Shown in pieces: positions 1 to 11,621 of a stretch of DNA of 64,000 nt. Position numbers and translations under genes: made by a program. Every line of letters begins with the position of its first letter. The first letter of the stretch is position 1. Source of the DNA: Heterohyrax brucei (taxonomy: Eukaryota; Chordata; Mammalia; Hyracoidea; Procaviidae); assembly GCA_028571685.1 (NCBI GenBank), contig CM053143.1, forward strand, positions 67,001-131,000. The letters run 5' to 3'. Below the pieces are notes generated by a model, which saw nothing but the letters and a program-made list of their open reading frames with translations, had not been told where the DNA came from and made no database searches.

Positions 1-796
1 GAAATTTTCTGTTTAGTTCTTTGGCTTTATTATTTCTTCTTTTTTGCTTTAGCTACTCGACATACAAGTTCAAGTCTCATAGTCTCTTATGGCATTTATT
101 TTGGTCTTTTCTTTCTTTCCTGTGTTTTTAATGGTCTCTAGCTTTCTGCATGTACAATGTCCTTGATGTTATTCCAAGTTCACCTGGTCTTCAGTCATAA
201 GTGTTCAGTGTATCGAATCTGTTCCTGAGATATCTCTGCACTCAGGCGATGTCTCTAAACTCAAGACTCTACTCTGGCTTTCATGGACTTCTCATTTTCT
301 TCAGGTTCCGTTTCAACTTGCATATGAGCAATTGATGGTCTGTTCCACAGTCACCACCTGACCAGCCCCTGGCTGATAGTATTGAGCTGTCCCATCATGT
401 GTTTCCATAGATGTAGTGGATTTGACACCTATATATTCCATCTGGTGAGGTCCACAGGTATAGTCAATGTTTATATTGGTGAGAAACAGTATTTACAATG
501 AAGTCATGTATTTTACATCACTTCGGGCTCCAAGGCTGTATTTCCCAACTAGCAGTTCTTCATGGTCTCTAACTTTCACAGTCCAATCATCAGTAATTAT
601 CAGTGCATCCTGATCACATATTTGATTTATTTCAGACTGCAGAATTTGGTAAAAACCTTCAGTTTCTTCATGTTTGGCCTTATAGTTGTTGGTGGGTAAA
701 TTTAATAATAGTCATATTAACTGGCCTTCCTTGTAGGCAGATGATATTATTCTATCATTGACAACATTGTGTTTCAGGAAAGACCTTGCAGCGTTC
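1..796 (-). mobile_element. RTE (BovB-like) LINE fragment
   Basis: Reading the minus strand, this is the endonuclease/linker part of an RTE-clade LINE. It is collinear with the better-bounded minus-strand RTE piece at 46447-47258: the two share phrases such as 'tttcaacttgca', 'agcaattg' and 'tctaactttcaca..ccaatcat'. The reading frame is full of stops, so it is a dead copy. It runs off the left edge of the window and ends at the poly-T of the following L1. RTE elements are expected in afrotherian genomes. The family call rests on this paralogy and on remembered BovB/RTE patterns. Confidence 0.75.
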
Positions 797-3345
797 TTTT
801 TTTTTCATTTATTTTTATTTTTGTTTTTAATAATTTTTCATTTAATATAACTGAGTGAAAATGTACATTCTCGTATACATTTACATACCCACCTGTATGC
901 AGCTTCCACTCTTCTCCCTGCCCGGTGACAGCACACTATTCCTCTCTGCTCCATACATGTCTCGTTCTCCCAACAGTCTCTTTTTAACCTCCTCTCCACC
1001 CACTCTCCTTCCTCCAGCCAGAGGTCAGCAGGATGACATCCTATAGATGAATAGAATCGTAAAGTGAATCCAATACATAGTCACTACATCGCCAAGACCA
1101 ATCTATTCCTGTTCGAAGCGTGGACCTTCGATATGATTTATCATCAAGGGCAGCATCAGGGTGAGGGGCCATGCTCCCAGGGGAAACTCGAAACCACTGG
1201 ACCATCAATTGAGGTCTTTTAGTGGGGATCTCAGGGTACACCCCTTTTTATTCTTGTGTTGCTGGTGAGACTCAACTTAGCAAGCTCCATTGCGGCTATC
1301 ACTGGTGGTGGCCGGGCACCATCTGGTTCTTCTGGTCCCAAGTCGACGTAGGCACCCACTCGTGTGGGTCTCTTTGTCTTCTGGGTTGTCTTTCCCCCAT
1401 GTCATTTTGGTCCTTGGTGAGCATCCATTCCTGCTGAGTTGGGACCATTTGCTGTACCCTCAGACGGCAGCTTGGCAGCTTTTAAGACCCCAGATGCCAC
1501 TCACCAACGTGGGGTGCAGAGAGCCCTCTTAGCAAAACGCTGGTTGTGCCAATTGACCTCACTTTCGCCTAAGAGCATGATCCCCTGCCCCCTGCCCCAG
1601 CAACTCTATCCTTGCAATATTGGGTTAAGATGGAAGGAGTACTCATGTTATGTTTAAGTCCACTTAATATTGTTCTTGTTTCTAATGTGTGCTATCACCG
1701 ATTTCACCCAACCACATACCTGACAACTATTTAATCTAAGCCCTCCCCCACTCCCTCCCCTCCCTTGCAGCTGTCAAAGAGTCTTTTCTTCTATACACAA
1801 GTCTGTTTTTGAGTTCTTATCGTAGAGGTCTCATACAATATTTGTTCTTTTGTCGCTGACTACTTTCATTCAACATGTCTTCCAGTTGAAACCAGGTTAG
1901 TAGATGTTTCCTGAAGTCATCATTGTTCTTTATCATTGCATAGTGCTCCATTGAGTATATGTACCATAGTTTAACTGTCCATTCTTCTGTTGTTAGGCTT
2001 CTGGGTTGATTCCATCTTTTTGCTATCGTGGACTGTATTGCGATAAACATTCTGGTGCATGTGTCTGTTGGTGTGAAAGGCCTTGATTCTCTAGGATATA
2101 TTCCAAGTAGTGGAATTACTGGGACAAATGGTATATCAGTATCCATTTTTTTAAGGAAGCGTCAGATTGCTTTCCAAAGAGGCCGGACCATTTTGCAACC
2201 CCACCAACAGTGTGGGAGGGTTCCACTTTCTCCTCAGCCTCTCCAGCATTTGTTGTTTTGTGTTTTTTGGATCATGGCCAACCTTGTTGGGGTGAGATGG
2301 TATCTCATTGTTGTCTTGATTTGAATTTCTTTCATAACTAAATATCGTGAACATGTCCGCATGTGTTTTTTGGCTGCCTGGATCTCTTTAGTGAAATGTC
2401 TGTCCATCTTCTTTGCCCATCGCTTAATTGGATGGCTTATCTTCTTTTTGTTGATATTTTGTAGTATCTTATAGATTATGGAAATCAGGCATCGGTCTCA
2501 CATAGAGTTTCCAAGTATTTTTTGTCATTCTGTAGGTGTTCTTTTAATTCTATTAATAAAGTTTTCAGATGAGCAAATGTGTTTAATTCTTAATAGATCC
2601 CATTTATCTATTTTCTCTTCTGATGATTGTGGTTTGTTTGACAGATTTTGGAGTCTGTCCATATTGTGTATTAAAACTTCCATTGTTGTTCCTAGCTTTT
2701 CGTGGATGAGCTTTATCTTTTTAGGTATGATATTTAGATCTTTTATCCAGCTGAATTTGGTTTTTGTATAAGGTGTAAGATATGGATCTTGTTTCACTTT
2801 CTTGGAGATGGATATCCAATTTTGCCAGCACCATTTGTGAAGATACTGTTTTTACCCCAGTTTCATGTCTTAGGGTCTTTGTCGAATATCAGTTGTTCAT
2901 ACGCAAATGGTGTCATCTGTGGGGTCTCAGTTCTGTTCCACTGATCAATCCGTCTGTTCTTAAACTAGTACTAGGCTGTTTTGACCACTGTGGCAGTGTA
3001 ATATGTTCTAAAGTCAGGTAATGAGAGGCCTCCCAGTGTGTTCTTCTTTAGTAGTACCTTGCTTAACCGGGGCTTCTTCCCTTTCCAAACAAAATTGGTG
3101 ATTTGTTTCTCCATCTCATTAAAAAATGTCACTGGAACTTGTATTGGGATTGCATTATATAAATAGACTGTTTTGGGTAAAATAGATGTTTTCACAATGT
3201 TAAGTCTTCCTATCCACGAGCAGGGTAGGTTTTTCCATTTATCTAAGTCTCTCTAGTTTCTTGTAGTAAGGGCTTGTAGTTCTCTTTGTAAAGGTCTGTT
3301 ACTTCTCTGGTTAGGTTAATTCCTAGGTACTTTATCTTCTTAGGG
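797..3345 (-). mobile_element. L1 3' half, minus strand (left palindrome arm)
   Basis: This is a 5'-truncated L1. On the minus strand it runs from ORF2 downstream of the RT A-D-D motif (3345) through the ORF2 C-terminus (about 3345-1800) and the 3'UTR (about 1790-850) to an A-rich tail seen as T-rich sequence at 797-850. Open pieces of ORF2 at 2971-3195, 2525-2797, 2151-2354 and 1817-2146 are separated by stops and frameshifts. It is nearly a mirror image of the L1 at about 3990-6640. It stops sharply at about 3345, where a plus-strand ORF2-derived repeat unit begins. The sense strand of the 3'UTR carries a G-rich run near 1740-1770. Confidence 0.9.
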
Positions 3346-4100
3346 GCTTTCTGTAAGGCACTCCAAGTACAAGTTCCGGCATCATTTTTGCCCTGTTAGC
3401 CGATGATAAATTTGTACATGCTGACAATCGTAAGCAATCTCTAAGTATACCCTCTACCTGATAGGAGAAATCAGCAAAATCTCAGGATACAAGAGAAACC
3501 TAAGTAACTCAGTAGGATTTACAGTAACGAGATTGTGAACAGAGAAATCATCACAACCATACTATTTACCATAGACCTCCAAAACGAAAATACCTAGGAA
3601 CTAATCTAACAAGAGAATCAACACAGTTTACACAGAGAACTGCCAGTTCTAGCTACAAGAAACTAAGAGAGGCTTAGAGAAATGGAACAATCTACGTTAT
3701 TCAAGGAGATAGAAAGACTGAACTTTATGAGAAGGTCTTTTTCCAAGAAAGCAATCGATTTCTGTAAGACAGACCCAGTACAATTTGCAGCTTCATTTTT
3801 GTGCTGTTAGCAGATGATACGAATGTACATGCTTCAAATCACAAGAAATCTCTAGGTAAATCCTCTAACTGATAGAAGAGATTAGCAAATTCTCAGGATA
3901 CAAGAGAAACCTCAATAAATCAGTAGGATTAATGGTAACAAGATTGTGAATGGAGGAATCATCAGATGTACACCATTTACCATAGACACCAAAAAGAGAA
4001 AGTATCTAGGAACTAATGTAACCAGAGAAGCAACAGACTTTTGTAGAGAGATCTACCGGTCATAATACAAGAAACTAAGAGAGACTTAGATAAATGGAAA
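3346..4100 (+). repeat. L1-ORF2-derived tandem units, isolated plus-strand copy
   Basis: This holds the tail of one unit (3346-3390), one complete unit (about 3391-3801) and a second unit that passes without a break into ordinary L1 ORF2. The A-D-D segment ('ctgttagc.gatgat') recurs at 3394 and 3805, a period of 411 bp. Unit-to-unit joins read from 'gtacaagttcc' straight back to 'ctgttagc.gatgat', which is not a normal L1 order: it is a tandem join of an ORF2 segment. The same join recurs throughout the array at 14785-25507. The phrase 'aatttgcagcttcattttt' here is matched in reverse complement near 17155. Confidence 0.85.
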
Positions 4101-4922
4101 AATCTACACTGTTCATGGAGATAGCAAGATTTCACATTGTGAAAAAGTCTATTTTACCCAAAGCAATCTATCTATATAATGCAATCCCAGTACAAGTTCC
4201 AGTGACATTTTTTAATGAGATGGAGAAACAAATCACCAATTTTCTTTGGAAAGGGAAGCAGCAACCATTAAGCAAGGTACTACTACAGAAGAAGAACACA
4301 CTGGGAGGCCTCTCATTACCTGACTTTAGAACATATTACACTGCCACAGTGGTGAAAACAGCCTGCTACTGGTATAAGAACAGACATATCGATCAATGGA
4401 ACAGAACTGAGACCCCACAGATGACACCATTTGTGTATGAACAACTGATATTCGACAAAGGCCCTAAGACATTAAATTGGGGTAAAAACAGTATCTTCAA
4501 CAAATGCTGCTGGCAAAATTGGGTATCCATCTCCAAGAAACTGAAACAAGATCCATATCTTACACCTTATACAAAAACCAACTCCAACTGGATAAAAGAC
4601 CTAGATAGCAAACCTAAAACGAGAAAGCTCATCCAGGAAAAGGTAGGAATAACAATGGAAGTTTTAATACACAATGTGGACAGACTCCAAAATCTGTCAA
4701 ACCACAATGATCAGAAGAGAAAATAGATCAATGGAAACTATTAAGAATCTAACACTTTTGCTCATCCAAAGACTATATTAATAGAATTAAAAGAACACTT
4801 GCAGAATGGGAAAAATTATTTGACAACTCTATGTCAGACCGACACCTGATCTCCATAATCTATAAGATACTATAAAATATCAATAGGAAGAAGATAAATC
4901 ATCCAAGTAAGCGATGGGCAAA

Positions 4923-5208
4923 GGAGATGGACAGACATTTCACTAAAGAGCAGATCCAGGCAGCCGAAAAACACATGTGGACATGTTCACGATATTTAGT
5001 TATGAAAGAAATTCAAATCAAGTTTACAGTGAGATACCATCTCACCCCAACAAGGTTGGCCATGAGGAGATGGACAGACATTTCACTAAAGAGCAGATCC
5101 AGGCAGCCGAAAAACACATGTGGACATGTTCACGATATTTAGTTATGAAAGAAATTCAAATCAAGTTTACAGTGAGATACCATCTCACCCCAACAAGGTT
5201 GGCCATGA
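4923..5208 (+). repeat. Perfect 143-bp tandem duplication in L1 ORF2
   Basis: Positions 4923-5065 and 5066-5208 read the same base for base, each starting 'ggagatggacagacattt' and ending 'ggttggccatga'. 143 is not a multiple of three, so the duplication shifts the ORF2 frame. Absence of visible differences inside an otherwise decayed L1 implies a recent event, or gene conversion. Confidence 0.95.
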
Positions 5209-5717
5209 TCCAAAAAACACAAAACAACAAGTGCTGGAGAGGCTGTGGAGAAAGTGGAACTCTCCTACACTGTTGGTGGGGTTACAAAATGGTCCAGCCT
5301 CTTTGGAAAGCAATCTGGCACTTCTTTAAAAAAATGGATATTGACATACCATTTGACCCAGTTATTCCACTACTTGGAACATATCTTACAGAATCAAGGC
5401 TTTTCACATCAATGGTCACAGGTACAAGAAAGTTTATCTCAGCACAGTCGACAATAGCAAAAAGATGGACTCAACCCAGATGCCCAACAACAGAACAATG
5501 GGTAGGTAAACTATGGTACATATACTAAATGGAGCACTATCCAAGGATAAAGAATAACGATGACTACAGGAAACATCTCCTAACCTGGTTTGAACTGGAA
5601 GATATTATGTTGAGTGAAAGTAGTCAGTGACAAAGGGACAAACACTGTATGAGACTTCTACGATAAGATCTCAAAAACAGACTTGTGTATAGAAGAAAAG
5701 ACTCTTTGACAGCTGCG

Positions 5718-5750
5718 AGGGAGGGGAGGGAGGGAGGACGAGGAGGGTAG
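5718..5750 (+). other. G-rich polypurine run in L1 3'UTR, possible G-quadruplex
   Basis: The strand reads 'gggaggggagggaggg' followed by more G-rich sequence, satisfying the simple four-G-run quadruplex pattern. L1 3'UTRs of many mammals carry such a polypurine tract. Related runs occur at 8672-8700 (plus) and, as the C-rich complement, near 1740-1770 (minus-strand L1). Confidence 0.7.
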
Positions 5751-6640
5751 GATTTAGATTAGATAGTTGCTAGAAATCTGATTGGGAGAAATCGGTGACA
5801 GCACACATTAGAAACAAGAACAACATTAAGTGGACTTCAGCATAACTTGAATACTCCTTCCGTCTTAACCCAATATTGCAAGGAGAGAGTAGCTGGGGCA
5901 GGGGGTATGGGACCATGCTCTTAGGCGAAATCGAGGCCAATTGACAAAACTAGCATTTTGCTAAGGGGGCTCTCTGCACCCTACACTGGCGAATGGCATC
6001 TGGGGTCTTAAGAGCTAACATCCCAGGGCACAGCAAATGGTCCCAACTCAGCAGTAACGGATGCTCACCGAAGACCAAAATGACATGGGGTAAAGACAAC
6101 CTAGAAGATAGAGAGACCCACATGAGTGGGTGCTTACATGGACTTGGGACCAGAAGAAACGGATGGTGCCCAGCCACCACCAGTGATCGCAGTGATGGAG
6201 CTCACTAAGTTGAGTCACACTGGCAACACAAGAATAAAAAGGGGTGCATCCTGAGATCTCCACTAAAAGACCACCATTGATGGTCCAGTCATTTCGGGGT
6301 TCCCCTGAATCATGGCCCCTGGCCCTTGCCCATAAATCATAATGAAAGTCCACTCTTCAGACATGAATGGATTGGACTTGGCGATGCAGAGGGAATGTAT
6401 GTTGGATGCCCTTTATGGTTCTATACATCTATAGCATATCATCCTGCTGACCTCTGGTTGGAGGAAGGAGAGTGTGTGGAGAGGAGGGGAAAGGAGATTG
6501 TTGGGAGGATGAGACATATATGGAGCAGAGAGGAACAGTGTGCTGTCATCGGACAGGGAGAGCAGTGGAAGCTGCATATGGGGGGAATGTAAATTTATAC
6601 ATGAATGTACATTTTCACTCAGTCATATTAAATAAACAAA

Positions 6641-7305
6641 ACAGAAACAAGTTTAGGGAATTTGCAAAAATTAAACCCAAACTACAAGAAATACTAAAGG
6701 GAGTCCTTTGGTTAGAAAACTAATAACACCAGGTAATAACTCAAGACCAGAACACCTGACTGAGCAGCTGGATATCAACATAGATAGTCAAATCATAAAA
6801 GCAAATTATAGGCAAATCACTGAAAATAGGGAAACAGTGGTGCCATTCTGTCAACATTATAGTAAAAAAGAGGTACCAAAAAGAACATGTAGACATAAAT
6901 CTTTCATACGGACAGGAAGTCAGGGCAATATAAGCAAATTAAAGACGAGTTTAATTGTGGAACTTAAAAGGGTAAGTACTAAGGTAAGTACAAAGGAAAC
7001 TATCAATCCTATACATCCAAATAAAAAAAAGGGAAACACAAAGTCTCAGCAAATACAAATCACTAATACTGCAAAAACATGAAAACTCATAAAGGAAAAA
7101 CATCATCACAGAAAATTAAAGGGAACAAAGAAACTGTCTACAACACCCAAAAAAACATCAAAATGACAGCACAAATCTCATATATTTCATTAATCACACT
7201 GAATGTAAATGGGGTAAGTGCACCAATAAAGAAATGGAGTGTGGTAGATTAGATTAAAGAATGACCCATCTATATGCTGTTTATAAGAGACACAGTTGTA
7301 TGCAG
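6641..7305 (+). mobile_element. Old L1 fragment: ORF1 end, inter-ORF region, ORF2 start
   Basis: It starts with the conserved ORF1 C-terminus ('aaacccaaactacaagaaat', also at 11560 and 49558). It continues through the inter-ORF spacer and enters the ORF2 start ('ctgaatgtaaatgggg', then the segment before the endonuclease C-L-Q-E-T-H motif). It then jumps directly to L1 3'UTR at 7306, so nearly all of ORF2 is missing. One element with a large internal deletion, or two abutting copies, would both fit. Confidence 0.8.
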
Positions 7306-7518
7306 CTATAGGGTATCATCCTGCTGACCTCTGGTTGGATTAAGGGGAGTGGGTTGAGAGGAGGGGAAAGGAGACTGTTTGGCGAATGAGACAAGTATGG
7401 AGTAGAGAGGAGTAGTGTGCTGTCACCAGGCCGGGAGAGCAGTGGAAGCTGCCTATAGGTGGGCATGTACATGTAGGAATGTACATTTTCACTCAGTCAT
7501 AATAATAAAAAAAAAAAA
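7306..7518 (+). mobile_element. L1 3'UTR end with poly-A
   Basis: This matches the last about 210 bp of the L1s ending at 6640 and 9618 ('tatcatcctgctgacctct', 'gctgtcaccagg', 'tgtacattttcactcagtca') and ends in an A run at 7504-7518. It probably belongs to the same internally deleted L1 as 6641-7305. Confidence 0.85.
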
Positions 7519-7641
7519 AGACTGGCAGTTCAAATCCACCAGGTGCTCCCTGAAAACTCTATGTGGCAGTTCTAGTCTGATCTATAGGGTCACTATGATT
7601 TGGGATCAACTCATAGGTGGGTTTGTTTGTTTGTTTGTTTC
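7519..7641 (+). mobile_element. AfroSINE fragment with (GTTT)n tail
   Basis: It contains the 3' half of the AfroSINE consensus ('ggcagttc..aatccacc', 'aactctatgtggcagttct', 'tatagggtcactatgatttg') followed by a short GTTT run at about 7618-7638. The 5' tRNA-like half is absent. AfroSINEs are restricted to afrotherian mammals. Confidence 0.85.
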
Positions 7642-7905
7642 AGAGAAGAGTTAATACCATTATTACTAAGTGTATTCCGGGGAATAGAAAAGGATAGCAT
7701 ACTTCCAAACTCATTCCATGAAGTGAGTATAACCCTGATACAAAAATGACATGAAGACAACACTAACAAGGAAAATTACAGACAAATATCTCTCATGAAC
7801 CTAGATGCAAAACTGCTCAACAAAATTCTAGACAATAGAATTCAACAACATATCATAAAAATAATTCACCATCCAGCCACCAACAAAGCCAGCCCTGTCA
7901 GGTCA
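7642..7905 (+). mobile_element. L1 ORF2 reverse transcriptase fragment
   Basis: It aligns with the RT N-terminal region of the L1 at 13960-14190: 'ccaaactcattcca', 'ataaccctgatac', 'gaattcaacaacatat'. Stops break the frame. Continuity with 7906-8410 suggests one older L1 copy with an internal deletion. Confidence 0.8.
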
Positions 7906-8142
7906 TGCAATGTATAGTTCCTGACATGTCATAAGAAAAAGAAGTGTGCAGATCAAGAACTTCATTAAAAGACCAGATTTCATGGTCTGACAGCCTGGAG
8001 GGTCGCCTAAGAACATGGCCTCTGGATTTGCTGCTAGCCTAGAGCTGAGACTAGTACTGAAATGCTAACACTCCAGACAAAGATTGGGCTGGACTAAGGG
8101 ACACAGTAATGCAGATAGTGTTTGTACTTTATGGCTTAATAT

Positions 8143-8188
<46 letters not shown>

Positions 8189-8410
8189 ATATATGTGAGG
8201 CTATCCAAGTGGTCTCTTTTTGGAGGGTAGAGGTGAGGTTGGAAGAGACAGGTTTCAGTTGAGTAGATACTGGAAGTAAAGGGTAGAGGAGATGAGTGCG
8301 CTGTCACAGGGTGAGGACAGAGGTAGAGTTGCATAGAGGCAGGTGCTTGTGGCTTTGTATGGCAAATTGACTTGGATTGTAAACTTTTCCTTAATCACAA
8401 TAAAAAATTA
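7906..8410 (+). mobile_element. Older-type L1 3'UTR
   Basis: This resembles the 3'UTR of the nested L1 at 30600-31000 (shared 'tcaagaactcca-type' start, 'tggtctgacagcctggagg', 'gtgctgtcac', a final 'ttggattgtaaacttttcc' and A-rich end). It is interrupted by the CA microsatellite at 8147-8186. Confidence 0.65.
8147..8186. repeat. (AC)20 microsatellite
   Basis: Forty bases of uninterrupted AC dinucleotide, preceded by 'acat' variants and followed by 'gtatatatgtg'. Likely length-polymorphic. Confidence 0.97.
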
Positions 8411-8579
8411 GAAAAAAGAAACAAGATTCAGCAAAGTGATCTAAGAAAGAAGACATTCAAAGATCAATGGCACTCTAGGATGCTTTAAAAAGTGCATGTT
8501 TTTAATATATTTACACATTTCCCATTTTTTACAGTGAACATACATATAGAGATGTATGAAAAATAAAGCAAATTGTTTC
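8411..8579. other. Unassigned AT-rich spacer
   Basis: I see no gene or recognisable repeat family here. It lies between an older L1 3' end and the next L1 3' end. Confidence 0.5.
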
Positions 8580-9618
8580 AAAATGAGGGACAAATACTGT
8601 ATGAGAGCTCTACGATAAGATCTCAAAAACAGACTTGTGTATAGAAGAAAAGACTCTTTGACAGCTGCAGGAGAGAGGAGGGAGGGAGGGTGAGGGGGAC
8701 AGGCTTTAGTTTAGATAGTTGCTAGAAATCTGATTGGGAGAAAGCGGTGATAGCACACATTAGAAACGAGAAAAACATTAAGTGGACTTCAGCATAACTT
8801 GAGTACTCCTTCCATCTTAACCCAATATTGGAAGGATAGAGTAGCTGGGTCAGGGCGCGGGGGACCATGGTCTTAGGCGAAATCGAGGCCAATTGGCACA
8901 ACTAGCATTTTTCTAAGAGAGCTCTCTGCACCCCACATTGGTGAGTGGCGTCTGGGGCCTCAAAAGCTGCCAAGCTGCCATCTGAGGACACAGCAAATGA
9001 TCCCAACTCAGCAGGAACGCATGCTCACCAAGGACCAAAATGACATGCGGTAAAGACAACCTAGAAGACAGAGAGACTCGCAAGAGGGGGTCCCTTCATC
9101 GACTTGGGACGGGAAGAACCGGATGGTGCCTGGCCACCACCAGTGATAGCCACGATGGAGCTCACTACCTTGAGTTTCACTGGCAACACAAGAATAAAAA
9201 GGGGTGCATCCTGAGATGTCCACTAAAAGAGCACCATTGATGGTCCAGTGGTTTCGGGGTTTCCCTGAGAGCATGACGCCCAGCCCTGATGCAGCCCTTA
9301 CCCATAAAGTATAACAAAGGTCCACTCTTTGGACAGGAATGGATTGGACTTGGCAATGCAGAGTGACCATATATAGGTTGCACTTTGTGGTTCTACACAT
9401 CTATAGGATATCATCCTGCTGACCTCTGGCTGGAGGAAGGAGAGTGGGTGGAGAGGAGGGGAAAGAAGACTGTTTGGAAGATGAGACATGTATGGAGCAG
9501 AGAGTAAGAGTGTGCTGTCACCAGATAGGGAGAGCAGTGGAAGCTGCATATAGGCGGGCATGTAAATTTATACGGGAATGTACATTTTCACTCAGTCATG
9601 TTAAATAAAAAAAAAAAA
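8580..9618 (+). mobile_element. L1 3' end (ORF2 tail and 3'UTR)
   Basis: It starts at the extreme ORF2 C-terminus ('gggacaaatactgtatgaga'), which is the same position as 5634 in the right palindrome arm. It carries the G-rich tract at 8672-8700 and the whole 3'UTR, and ends in 'ttaaataaaaaaaa'. It is severely 5'-truncated, the common outcome of L1 insertion. Confidence 0.92.
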
Positions 9619-9660
9619 AATTTCCAAATAACCCAAACCCCACTAAACACAGAAATAGTA

Positions 9661-10664
9661 ATGGTGGAGACGGTGTCAAGCTGGCAGAGTAAGCACACAT
9701 CTCCTTATATCCCTCTGGAAACCAAGACCTGAACTGATAATCAAATGGAGCCTTCTGGTCACCTAATCAGCCCCAGGACACAACACAGGGCTGTTAATTG
9801 GGACTTCATGCCACTGAGAGAAAAACCTCCTCTCTTACGCTGACTCCCGTGCTTGGCTATCCTTGGCTCTCACGGACTGAAGGGAAACGCACCATTTTGA
9901 CTTTTTTTTTTCCTCTGTCTTGGCCGGCAGGCAGAGCAGGGTCTTGCCTAGTCGCTAGACTAAGACACGCTGCTGGGGGGACAGGCAGACCAAATTCCCA
10001 TATTTTGAGAGCCAGGCTTGGGACTCTGTTAATCTAGCCACTTTGAGCCTGTCGTTTTATATCTGCCTCAGCGGCGTTGTCACAGAATTTCGCAGTCAGT
10101 ATGCAGGACGCCATGTTGGATAAGGAGATTCTAGCAGGACCTCATTCTTAGCCTGGGAGCGAGCACCTCCAATCAGGACTGCGCTTCTCCAACAGAAAAG
10201 CAGTAATTTACCCAGTGCACCTGCTTTGGGGGTCCTGCAACAGAATCAGAGGAATCACTACCTCTCGGCACTTTTAGCCTTCTGTCTGCTGCCTGTGTGA
10301 AGGGTGCCATCTTGGATACGGTGGCCACAGCTGGACCAAATACTTTGCTTGGGAGCCAGAGCCTGCCCACAGGAGAGCGCTTTTCTATCAGAAAAGCACT
10401 ACTCTTCGCAATGTCGTCTAAGGCTAGGCCCTGTCAGCAGAGGCCAACAGGGCAGTAGCATTGCTGTATTCTGAACTAGTTTGTATCATCTGGGGTTGGA
10501 TATAGAGGCACTTACTTTGCCAGTTGAGAAGAGCGACCTCTACACCTGAAAACCTAACTGACTGGTGAAGTGGTCAGATATCTTTGGCTTTACATTTTAA
10601 GACAACCTAGAGAATCATCTGCAGTCAATCCTCACAGTACCTCTTCCAGTCTCTACATACTCCC
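9661..10664 (+). promoter_or_regulatory. L1 5'UTR
   Basis: It begins with the typical L1 5' start 'atggtggagacggtgtcaag' and resembles the 5' starts at about 26216 ('gagcagagccaagatgg') and 47262 ('gaggtgggaccaagatggtg'). In L1 biology this segment holds the internal RNA polymerase II promoter. Whether this copy is active cannot be judged by eye. It contains repeated motifs of the 'ctccaacagaaaagca' type (10186, 10386), shared with the other two 5'UTRs. Confidence 0.8.
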
Positions 10665-11621
10665 ATGGGTCCCAAAAAGCAACAGACACTTGTGGCACAC
10701 AACAAATCAGCCATGGGTTTGGAAGGCTCCCAAACAAAGCAACCAAGGAGTTTTCCAGATGAAGAAACTTTTATGAAAGCATCACAAAGTGAATACAAAG
10801 TGATGATATACAGAGCCCTTCTAGACCTTATACAAAATGCAGGAGAACAAAACCAAAAATTAAATAAGACGTTCAATCTGATGGAACACCAGTACTCTGG
10901 AATCCAACAGATCAAGAACGAAATCAAAGACACAGAAACTTCAATACAAAGCGGAGAAAACAGAATGGAACAAACAGAAAAAAGAATGTCTGACTTGGAA
11001 GACAGAGCTACTGAGGGCAGTGCCTATGAGGAGAAATCAGAAAAAAGAAAAAAGAAAAAGGAAGAAACATTAAGAAGCATGTGGGACTGTATTAAGAGGA
11101 ACAACCTTTGATTAATTGGAGTCTCTGAACAGGGTGAGTCATCTGAGAACACAGAGAGTATCGTTGCTGAGCTGCTGACAGAAAACTTCCCAGAAATCCT
11201 GAAGGAAGAGAATACAGACATCTCAGATGCATATCGTACACCACCCAATATAGATCTCAAAAGAAGGACGCCAAGACATATTATAATCAAGCTGGACAAA
11301 ATAAAACCTAAGCAGCAACTCTGAAAGGCAGCAAGACTGCAAGCAAAGCTGACATTCAGAGGGAAACTCTGCAGGCTGTCTTCAGATTTCTCAGCAGAAA
11401 CGATGCTGGCACGGAGACAGTGGCATGACACATGCAAAGCCTTGAAGGAGAAGAACTTCCAACCAAGAATCCTATATCCTGCAAAACTATCTTTCAAATA
11501 CGAAAATGAAATGAAGACATTCCTACATCAACAGAAACTCAGAGACTTTGTGAAAACCAAACCCAAACTACAAGAAATATTGAAAGAAGTTCTTGGCTCT
11601 GGCTTAGAAGAACAAAACCAC
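10665..11621 (+). pseudogene. L1 ORF1 (RNA-binding protein) remnant
   Basis: ORF1p is the nucleic-acid-binding trimeric coiled-coil protein of the L1 ribonucleoprotein. The start 'MGPKKQQT' at 10665 opens a 148-codon frame with a heptad-rich segment (about residues 55-115), ended by a TGA at 11109. The frame resumes beyond it with RRM/C-terminal features ('RRTPRHIIIKLDK', 'LTFRGK', 'KPKLQEILKEVL'). A further in-frame TGA near 11322 and the LTR insertion near the very end confirm it is dead. Confidence 0.9.

Larger units (their letters stand above)
4101..6640 (+). mobile_element. L1 3' half, plus strand (right palindrome arm)
   Basis: This is L1 ORF2 from the region after the RT palm through the C-terminal domain, then a full 3'UTR and an A-rich end near 6630. 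The longest open piece is 4094-4726 (210 codons). It includes the typical post-RT stretch with '[16 protein letters not shown]' and '[12 protein letters not shown]'. The next open piece, 4977-5528, spans a 143-bp tandem duplication. The element is dead through stops at about 4724 and 5527. Upstream it is continuous with the repeat units at 3346-4100, so the whole plus-strand L1 starts with a duplicated RT segment. Confidence 0.9.

Noticed and set aside
4094..4726. Functional L1 ORF2 protein
   Set aside because: The frame starts in mid-RT, lacks endonuclease and the catalytic palm, and ends in a stop before the C-terminal domain.
8065..8334. ORF with a poly Cys-Val stretch
   Set aside because: The repeat peptide is the translation of the (AC)20 microsatellite.
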